Of a stretch of DNA of 64,000 bases, positions 58,856 through 64,000 are shown in pieces (within the stretch, counting starts at the first letter, position 1; each line of letters starts with the position of its first letter). The notes under the pieces are model-generated. The model did not search any database. It had not been told where the DNA came from and was given only the letters and a program-made list of their open reading frames with translations. Origin of the DNA: Streptacidiphilus anmyonensis. GTDB lineage: Bacteria; Actinomycetota; Actinomycetes; Streptomycetales; Streptomycetaceae. Position numbers and translations under genes: made by a program. Where the stretch lies: positions 129,971-193,970 of the forward strand of contig NZ_BBPQ01000005.1 of the NCBI RefSeq assembly GCF_000787855.1, in the 5' to 3' direction.

Positions 58856-59607
58856 GAGTCGGAGACGGCCTCGGTGAACGGCTTGTTGCCGTAGACCAGG
58901 TCGATCCGCATGCCGAAGTTCTTCGGGAAGCTGAGCTGGCGGTAGTCCCAGTAGGTGTACGGGTGGTCGTACTTGAGCGGACGCGGGAAGACGTCCGCCA
59001 GGCCCGCCGCCTGGAGGTCCGCGAGCGCGGCGCGCTCGGCCTCCGTCACATGCGTGGCGCCGTCGAACTTGGCGATGTCCCAGACGTCCGTGTCGGTCGG
59101 CGCGATGTTGAAGTCACCGAGGACGGCGAACGGCCGCTCGCCCGCCGCGTCGGCGACCACGGCGTCGCGCAGCGTGGAGAGCCACTGGAGCTTGTAGGCG
59201 TAGTGCGCGTGGCCGACCTCGCGCCCGTTGGGCACGTAGACGGACCAGACCCGCACCGGTCCGCAGGTGGCGGCGACGGCGCGCGGCTCGATCTCCGGCT
59301 CGGCCGGAAGCAGCGTCTCCTCCTCGGCCGCGGCCGGATCGAGGTACCCGGGCTGGCCGGGCAGATCGCGGACGACGTCCTCCAGGCCGAGCTTGGACAG
59401 GATCGCCACGCCGTTCCACCGGCCGGTGCCGTGCGCGGCGGTCTCGTAGCCGAGCTCGCGGACGGCCTCGAAGGGGAACGCGTCCGAGGTGGTCTTCAGC
59501 TCCTGCAGGCACAGGACGTCCGGCTGCGCCGAGCGAAGCCACTCCAGCAGCTTCTCCAGCCGGGCGTTCACGGAGTTGATGTTCCAGGTGGCGATGCGAA
59601 CCGTCAT
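58780..59607 (-). CDS. xthA: Exodeoxyribonuclease III
   Basis: 275 residues. ATWNINSVNARLEKLLEWL, LCLQELKTT (metal Glu), GRWNGVAILSK, GDFNIAPTDTDVWD (Asp/Asn pair) and GTSDHAPVVVDL (catalytic Asp-His) are all intact. It acts at abasic sites and as a 3'-5' exonuclease in base-excision repair. Its 3' end overlaps the convergent lysoplasmalogenase frame by 76 bp. ATG 59607 agrees with the family start MTVRIATWNIN. Confidence 0.92.
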   Translation of the reverse strand: MTVRIATWNINSVNARLEKLLEWLRSAQPDVLCLQELKTTSDAFPFEAVRELGYETAAHGTGRWNGVAILSKLGLEDVVRDLPGQPGYLDPAAAEEETLLPAEPEIEPRAVAATCGPVRVWSVYVPNGREVGHAHYAYKLQWLSTLRDAVVADAAGERPFAVLGDFNIAPTDTDVWDIAKFDGATHVTEAERAALADLQAAGLADVFPRPLKYDHPYTYWDYRQLSFPKNFGMRIDLVYGNKPFTEAVSDSYVDREARKGKGTSDHAPVVVDLAL

Positions 59608-59744
59608 GCGCCCCAACCTACCGCCCGGCACCGACAGCGACGCGCCCCTCACACCTTCGGGGGGTCGGTGCGTCCGGTTCGTCCACCGTCCGTCATGATG
59701 GTCAGCGCTAGATAGGCGAGACGTGGCAGAGGCGGGCGAGGGGC

Positions 59745-60818
59745 ATGGCGGGAACGACACTCGCGGCGGGCTACAGCGGTCCCCCGGCCTGGCAGTGGTC
59801 GGACGTGGTCACCAGCTGGCAGCTCGAGCCGGTCGTCCTCGCGGTCTCCGTGGTCCTCGCCGCGCTGTACGCGCTCGGGCTGGTCCGGCTCCGCCGCAAG
59901 GGCGGCAGCTGGCCGCTGGGCCGCAGCGCCGCCTGGTTCGGCGGCTGCGCCCTGTGGATCTGGTCCACCATGTCCGGCGTCGGCGTCTACGAGCGGATCC
60001 TCTTCACCGACCGCGCGGCCCAGGTCGTCACCCTGCTGATGATCGTCCCGCTGCTCCTGGGCATGGGCGGTCCGGTCTCCCTGATCGCGGACGCCGTCGG
60101 CGAGCGCGGCCGCGAGCGGCTGCTGAAGGTGCTGCGCAGCTGGCCGTCGCGGATCCTGATGTTCCCGGCGGTGTCGACGGCCCTGCTGATGCTGCCGCCG
60201 TGGCTCTACTACTTCACGCCCTGGTACGAGCACACCATGACCAGCGCGGGCTGGAACACGGGCCTGCACGTGGTCCTGGTGGCCCTGGGTCTCGCGTACT
60301 TCTGGCCCCGGCTCCAGATCGACCCGGTCGCGCACGAGTACCCGGCGCTGGTCGGCCTCTTCATCACCATGGCCGAGGTGATCTTCGACGCGGGCCTCGG
60401 CATCATGCTGGTCTACGGCCACGCGACCATCGCCGAGCACTACTACACCGCGCTGGGCCGCCCGTGGGGCCCGTCGATCCGCGAGGACCAGGTCTGGGGC
60501 GGCTGCACGGTGTGGGCCCTGGGCGACATGGCCGGCCTCCCCTTCATCGCGGCCCTGGTCCGCCGCTGGATGGTCAAGGGCCGCGCCGAGACGGCGGCGG
60601 TCGACGCCGCGATCGACGCCCAGATCGCCCGCCAGCGCGAGGAGGCCGCCGCCCGCACGTCCACCGCCCCGGCACCGACCGCGACGCCCGGCGCCGCGGC
60701 CCCGACAGGCACGGGCGCGACGGTCGTCGCGACGGACGACGACCCGGAGATGCTCCGCCCCTGGTGGCTCGACGACCCCAACCTCGCCCACCGCTTCGGC
60801 GGCGGCAAGGACGCCTAG
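59745..60818 (+). CDS. ctaG: Cytochrome c oxidase assembly protein (CtaG/Caa3 family)
   Basis: 357 residues with about seven membrane helices. Landmarks: WSDVVTSWQLEPVVLAVSVVLAALYALG, WIWSTMSGVGVYERILF, MGGPVSLI, DPVAHEYPALVGLFITM and EDQVWGGCTVWALGDMAGLPF. The C-terminal tail (about 280-357) is Ala/Thr/Pro-rich and ends ...DDPNLAHRFGGGKDA. Such proteins help insert copper into cytochrome oxidase. ATG 59745 follows GCGAGGGGC. A separate promoter-like TAGCGT precedes the methyltransferase downstream. Confidence 0.88.
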   Translation: MAGTTLAAGYSGPPAWQWSDVVTSWQLEPVVLAVSVVLAALYALGLVRLRRKGGSWPLGRSAAWFGGCALWIWSTMSGVGVYERILFTDRAAQVVTLLMIVPLLLGMGGPVSLIADAVGERGRERLLKVLRSWPSRILMFPAVSTALLMLPPWLYYFTPWYEHTMTSAGWNTGLHVVLVALGLAYFWPRLQIDPVAHEYPALVGLFITMAEVIFDAGLGIMLVYGHATIAEHYYTALGRPWGPSIREDQVWGGCTVWALGDMAGLPFIAALVRRWMVKGRAETAAVDAAIDAQIARQREEAAARTSTAPAPTATPGAAAPTGTGATVVATDDDPEMLRPWWLDDPNLAHRFGGGKDA

Positions 60819-60883
60819 GCTCCTTGCGGCAGATCAAAGTCGGTGGCGGTGTCCTGGCACGACCGCATAGCGTCCGGGTTTTG

Positions 60884-61609
60884 ATGACTGACTCCTGGGA
60901 CACCATCGCCGACTGGTACGCGGGACTGCTGCGAGCCGGCTCCGCTCTGAACGACTTCAACCGCGACGTGCTGCTCGGACTCCTTCCCGACGTTCTCGAC
61001 GGGTGCCGCGTGCTCGACCTCGGCTGCGGGGAGGGCATCATCGCCCGCGCGGCAGCCGCCCGTGGAGCCCTCGTCACGGGCATCGACTCCTCACCACGGA
61101 TGATCGAACACGCCCGCTCAGCCGCGTCTCCGGGTCCCGGCAGCCAGGTCTACGCCGTGGATGACGGGTGCGTTCTCGGCACGGTCGCCACCGGCTCCCT
61201 CGACTGGGTGACCGCCGGGCTGTCCCTGAACAATCTGCCTGACCTCGACGCCGCGCTCAGCGCGGTGCGGCGGGTGCTGATACCACGTGGCCTGCTTGCC
61301 TTCACGGTCCCGCACCCCTGCTTCGAAGCGCCACACGCGACCTGGACCCGGACCGACGCGGACGGGCAGGTGCGACGGGTCGTCGGGGACTATCGCGCCG
61401 AGGGGTTCTGGCGCTCGGACGACCCCGAAGGTGTCCGCCGGGCCGGCAACCAGCACCGCACCCTGTCCACGTACCTCGCGGCTCTCATCCGGCGCGGATT
61501 CTCGCTGGAGACCGTCACCGAGCCCTGGCCGAGCGACCGAGTGGCGGCCGCACAACCCCGCCGAGCAGGGCTGCCGCCGTTCCTGGCCGTTCGCGCACGC
61601 CGGGACTGA
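60884..61609 (+). CDS. Class I SAM-dependent methyltransferase
   Basis: 241 residues. The SAM-binding motif I is VLDLGCGEGIIARAAA near 47-62; GIDSSPRMIEHA is motif II and LDWVTAGLSLNNLPDLDAALSAVRRVL the motif III region. It resembles ubiquinone/menaquinone-type methyltransferases but the acceptor is unknown. A TAGCGT hexamer (60868-60873) ends 10 nt before ATG, so the leader is very short; TTG 60881 in frame is the alternative start. The ATG is weakly supported otherwise. Confidence 0.85.
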   Translation: MTDSWDTIADWYAGLLRAGSALNDFNRDVLLGLLPDVLDGCRVLDLGCGEGIIARAAAARGALVTGIDSSPRMIEHARSAASPGPGSQVYAVDDGCVLGTVATGSLDWVTAGLSLNNLPDLDAALSAVRRVLIPRGLLAFTVPHPCFEAPHATWTRTDADGQVRRVVGDYRAEGFWRSDDPEGVRRAGNQHRTLSTYLAALIRRGFSLETVTEPWPSDRVAAAQPRRAGLPPFLAVRARRD

Positions 61610-61629
61610 GAGCGAAGGGATTCCTGGGC

Positions 61630-62535
61630 TCACCCCCGGCCGTACTGCTCCTCCGCGCTCCAGAAGTGGAGGTAGCCGACGCCGCCGGCGACGACCGCCC
61701 AGCCGAGGGCCGTGGCCCAGATGTGGGGGCTGAGGGTGCTGGCCGGGACGGAGTCCATGAGGGCGTAGCGCATCAGCTCGTTGAAGATCAGTGCCGGGTT
61801 GAGGTAGAGCAGGGTGCGGATCGAGGCCGGGATGTGGGCGCTGAGGGACTGGACGCTCCAGAACACGCCGGACATGTACATCCAGGTACGGATGATGAAC
61901 GGCATCAGCTGGGCCAGGTCCGTCGTCTCGGCGCCCCAGCGCGCCAGCAGCAGGGCGAGGCCCGCGTTGAAGACCGTCTGCAGGAAGAGCGTCGGGACGA
62001 CGAGCAGCCACCTGGCGGTCAGCGGCTCCCCGGTGAGCAGGATGATCGTGCACAGCACCGACATGGACACCAGCAGCTCCTGCAACTGCAGGATCGTCAT
62101 CGACACCGGCAGGCACGCGCGCGGGAAGTGCAGCGCGCGGATCAAGCCCAGGTTGCCGGAGATGGCGCGGGTGCCGGCCAGCACCGCGGACTGCGTGAAC
62201 TGAAAGGTGAAGATGCCCGTGCAGAGGTACGCGATGTAGTTCGGGATGCCGCGGTTCTGCTCCAGCAGCAGGCCGAAGACCAGGTAGTAGACGGCCGCGT
62301 TCAGCAGCGGCGTCATCACCTGCCAGATCTGGCCGAGCCGGGCCGAGCTGTAGTTCGCGGTGAGGCGGGCGGTGGCGAAGGCCAGGATGAAGTGGCGGCG
62401 CGCCCACAACTCCGCCGTGTAACGGCCCAGGGAGGGGCGTCGGCCGCTCAGGGTCAGGCCGTACTTCGCGGCGAGCTCGGCCGGGGCGAGGCCCTCGTCG
62501 GCGCGCTCGGTCACGTCAGCGACTGCACCGGTCAC
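61630..62535 (-). CDS. ABC-2-type transport permease (TagG/Wzm-like), no ATPase partner in view
   Basis: 301 residues from GTG 62535. About 55 cytoplasmic residues precede six membrane helices (for example NAAVYYLVFGLLL, YIAYLCTGIFTFQFTQSA, TSxAL-like LVSMSVLCTIILL). RRHFILAFATARLTANYSSARLGQIWQVMTPLLNA (landmark SSARLGQIWQVMTPLLN) is the typical start of polysaccharide/teichoic-acid exporters. Such permeases need a separate ATP-binding protein; none is adjacent in the window. The gene is flanked by unrelated genes. It may be an orphan or partner with a distant ATPase. Confidence 0.82.
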   Translation of the reverse strand: MTGAVADVTERADEGLAPAELAAKYGLTLSGRRPSLGRYTAELWARRHFILAFATARLTANYSSARLGQIWQVMTPLLNAAVYYLVFGLLLEQNRGIPNYIAYLCTGIFTFQFTQSAVLAGTRAISGNLGLIRALHFPRACLPVSMTILQLQELLVSMSVLCTIILLTGEPLTARWLLVVPTLFLQTVFNAGLALLLARWGAETTDLAQLMPFIIRTWMYMSGVFWSVQSLSAHIPASIRTLLYLNPALIFNELMRYALMDSVPASTLSPHIWATALGWAVVAGGVGYLHFWSAEEQYGRG

Positions 62536-62654
62536 TCCCCGACCGTCTCACGCGCGCCCGGGGCCCGCGCGCGGCAACGCCCCTCGGCTCACCCTGACGG
62601 GTGGTAGGCCGTCCGGTTCGCACACGTCAGATGTCGTCCACGTCGGGGCCGCTG

Positions 62655-63674
62655 TCAGATGCGGACGGCCGCCAGGTCGAGTGAGGCGACGGCCGGTTCG
62701 GTGAGCGTCCCGAGCCAGAGCCGTCCGTCGTGCTCGGCGACGCCCGTGACCGCGCGGAACGCCGGGCTCGGCCCCTGGAGGTCGTGGACCACGCGCCCTG
62801 CGGTGTCGACGGCGATGACCCAGACCGTCGGCTTCGGCCCCGGCAGCAGCCGCGGCGGCACCCGCCACAGCGCCTGCCGCGCGACCGGATGGCTGCGGTG
62901 GAGCAGGTCGAGGAAGGGGTCGCGCGGAGCGACCATCGCGATCCAGAGCAGTCCGTGCGTCCCCGCGCCGAGATTGTCCGGGAAGCCGGGCAGGTCGACG
63001 AAGGTCTCCCGCTCACCGGCGCGCTCGCCGGTCAGGTGGTAGCGGAGGACCCGGTAGCTCCCGGTCTCGGCGATCGCCAGAGAGGAGCCGTCCGGGGCCA
63101 GGGCCAGTCCGTTGGCGAACTGCAAGCCGTCGAGCAGGATCTCGGGCTCGTCGCCGTCCGGGGCCAGCCGCAGCAGCCGGCCCGTGCCGGAGTGCTCGAG
63201 GATGTCGGCCCGCCAGTCGTCGACGCTGAAGCGGCGGCTGGACTCGGTGAAGTAGATCGTGCCGTCCGCCGCCGCGACGACGTTGCTGACCAGCCGCAGG
63301 CGCTCGCCGCGCACGCGGTCCGCCAGCGTCTCGACCCTGCCGGCGTCCGGGTCGACGCGCAGCAGCCGCCCGGCGCGCGCGTCGCAGACGAGCACCCGTC
63401 CGTCCGGCAGGACCTCCAGACCGGCCGGGCGTCCGGGCGCGATGTCCGCCAGCGTCACGGCCTCCTTGCCGTCCGGGCTCAGCCGCAGCAGGCGGCCGTC
63501 GTCCACCCCGCACAGGACGCGGCCCTGCGCGTCCACGACGACGTCCTCCGGGCCCAGGCCGGACAGCGGAACGAGCGTCAGCTCGGGCAGCGAGCGGTAC
63601 CCCCGCCACGCGCGTGCGCGCCCGCCACGTCGGGGCGGTGTCCACACCTGCGGTCGCAGGGTCTGCCGGGCCAT
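62655..63674 (-). CDS. SMP-30/gluconolactonase or strictosidine-synthase-like beta-propeller
   Basis: 339 residues from ATG 63674 (AAGGGGGAGC site). Repeated propeller blades read PEDVVVDAQGRVLCGVDDGRLLRL, GLEVLPDGRVLVCDARAGRLLRV, LVSNVVAAADGTIYFTESS and LALAPDGSSLAIAETGSYRVLRY (landmarks only). FADNL-like FPDNLGAGTHGLLWIAMV matches the SMP-30/strictosidine synthase group. It likely hydrolyses a lactone or ester; no substrate can be named. Divergent from a secreted-protein gene at the window edge. Confidence 0.83.
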   Translation of the reverse strand: MARQTLRPQVWTPPRRGGRARAWRGYRSLPELTLVPLSGLGPEDVVVDAQGRVLCGVDDGRLLRLSPDGKEAVTLADIAPGRPAGLEVLPDGRVLVCDARAGRLLRVDPDAGRVETLADRVRGERLRLVSNVVAAADGTIYFTESSRRFSVDDWRADILEHSGTGRLLRLAPDGDEPEILLDGLQFANGLALAPDGSSLAIAETGSYRVLRYHLTGERAGERETFVDLPGFPDNLGAGTHGLLWIAMVAPRDPFLDLLHRSHPVARQALWRVPPRLLPGPKPTVWVIAVDTAGRVVHDLQGPSPAFRAVTGVAEHDGRLWLGTLTEPAVASLDLAAVRI

Positions 63675-63852
63675 GCTGCTCCCCCTTGCCGGGGACGGGG
63701 ACTGCTGCCGCGGCACATCATGCCGCGCCGGAGGGCCCGGGGCGAGCCCCGGCCGTGCCCGCCGTCGTCCGCTGCTGTCCGCTGTCCGCCGTCGGAGTGG
63801 ATGCGGATGTGTCCTGCACCGGTTTTCGAACACGGTGCGGACATGGTGAACC

Positions 63853-64000
63853 ATGACTCGTAGACGAACCGCTTTGCTGTGCGCGGCCACCGTGCTGCTC
63901 TCCTCCGCCCCGCTGCTCGCGGGAACCGTCGCGCCCGCCGGTGCCGCCGACGCGGCCCGCGGGCACCCGGGGCCCCTGCGTCGCCTCCCCCGGCCCGCCC
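63853..64000 (+). CDS. N-terminal fragment of a secreted protein, cut by window end
   Basis: The first 49 codons of a gene starting ATG 63853. It shows a typical signal peptide: TRRRTALLCAATVLLSSAPLLAGTVAPAGAADA, with the basic n-region (RRR), a hydrophobic core and an AGA-AD-like cleavage site near residue 31. What follows (Pro/Gly/Arg-rich) is cut at base 64000, so the family cannot be judged. It is divergent from the SMP-30-like gene. Confidence 0.6.
   Translation, partial: MTRRRTALLCAATVLLSSAPLLAGTVAPAGAADAARGHPGPLRRLPRPA

Overview
The window is very GC-rich (roughly 70-75 %) actinobacterial DNA. Codon use, GTG/TTG starts, GGAGG ribosome sites, a WhiJ/Scr1-type regulator with a DUF6879 partner, a SigE-type ECF factor and a CtaG oxidase-assembly protein all point to Streptomyces or a close relative in the Streptomycetaceae. 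I see no tRNA, rRNA, CRISPR, integrase or transposase. It reads as a chromosomal accessory or arm region: many small catabolic and tailoring units, each beside its own one-component regulator.

Layout. 0-5 kb: the end of an acyl-CoA ligase, then a cyclodipeptide synthase (CDPS) translationally coupled to a CYP121-like P450, with a divergent GntR regulator and a TetR fossil. 5-8.4 kb: an Fe/2OG oxygenase plus HD-domain mixed-valent di-iron oxygenase pair of the TmpA/TmpB (PhnY/PhnZ) phosphonate-degrading type, with an SDR and a small monooxygenase upstream. 8.5-13.3 kb: VOC proteins, an ECF sigma factor with a membrane partner, a GNAT enzyme and an orphan winged-helix protein. 13.3-17.4 kb: TetR / NCS1 permease / YtcJ-type amidohydrolase (module 1). 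17.4-22.3 kb: an SRPBCC protein, a MerR regulator, and small Cys-rich proteins around a DUF6879 + HTH-DUF5753 operon. 22.3-31.4 kb: a double alpha/beta hydrolase with a dead first half behind a MerR-type promoter, small membrane proteins, a deleted CDF transporter, a lipid kinase/PAP2 phosphatase pair, and DUF2252 with a membrane partner. 31.5-40.8 kb: RNase H, a 154-bp tandem duplication, then two more permease/amidohydrolase/regulator modules (Lrp-APC-YtcJ and TetR-APC-YtcJ) placed back to back.

40.8-51.7 kb is a run of divergent regulator/target pairs (HxlR/NmrA-like, MarR/NAD(P)-binding, WYL/VOC, MocR/EamA) with SDR, Nudix and VOC genes. 51.7-56.2 kb holds an operon of an acetoacetate-decarboxylase-like protein, an SDR and two amidohydrolase-2 enzymes, interrupted by a large palindromic Streptomyces-type repeat. 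56.4-64 kb carries a secreted protein, an alkylglycerol-monooxygenase-like hydroxylase coupled to a lysoplasmalogenase (an ether-lipid breakdown pair), exonuclease III, CtaG, a methyltransferase, an orphan ABC-2 permease, an SMP-30-like protein and the start of a secreted protein.

Most notable: (1) the CDPS + CYP121-like pair, whose visible residues suggest cyclo(Tyr-Tyr) oxidation chemistry with altered substrate contacts; (2) three parallel permease/YtcJ-amidohydrolase/regulator modules within 27 kb; (3) the AGMO-like + lysoplasmalogenase operon; (4) the TmpA/TmpB-like phosphonate pair; (5) the alpha/beta-hydrolase fusion with a degenerate N-half under a 19-bp-spacer, probably leaderless MerR-type promoter. 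All family assignments come from reading motifs by eye; no database search was run.
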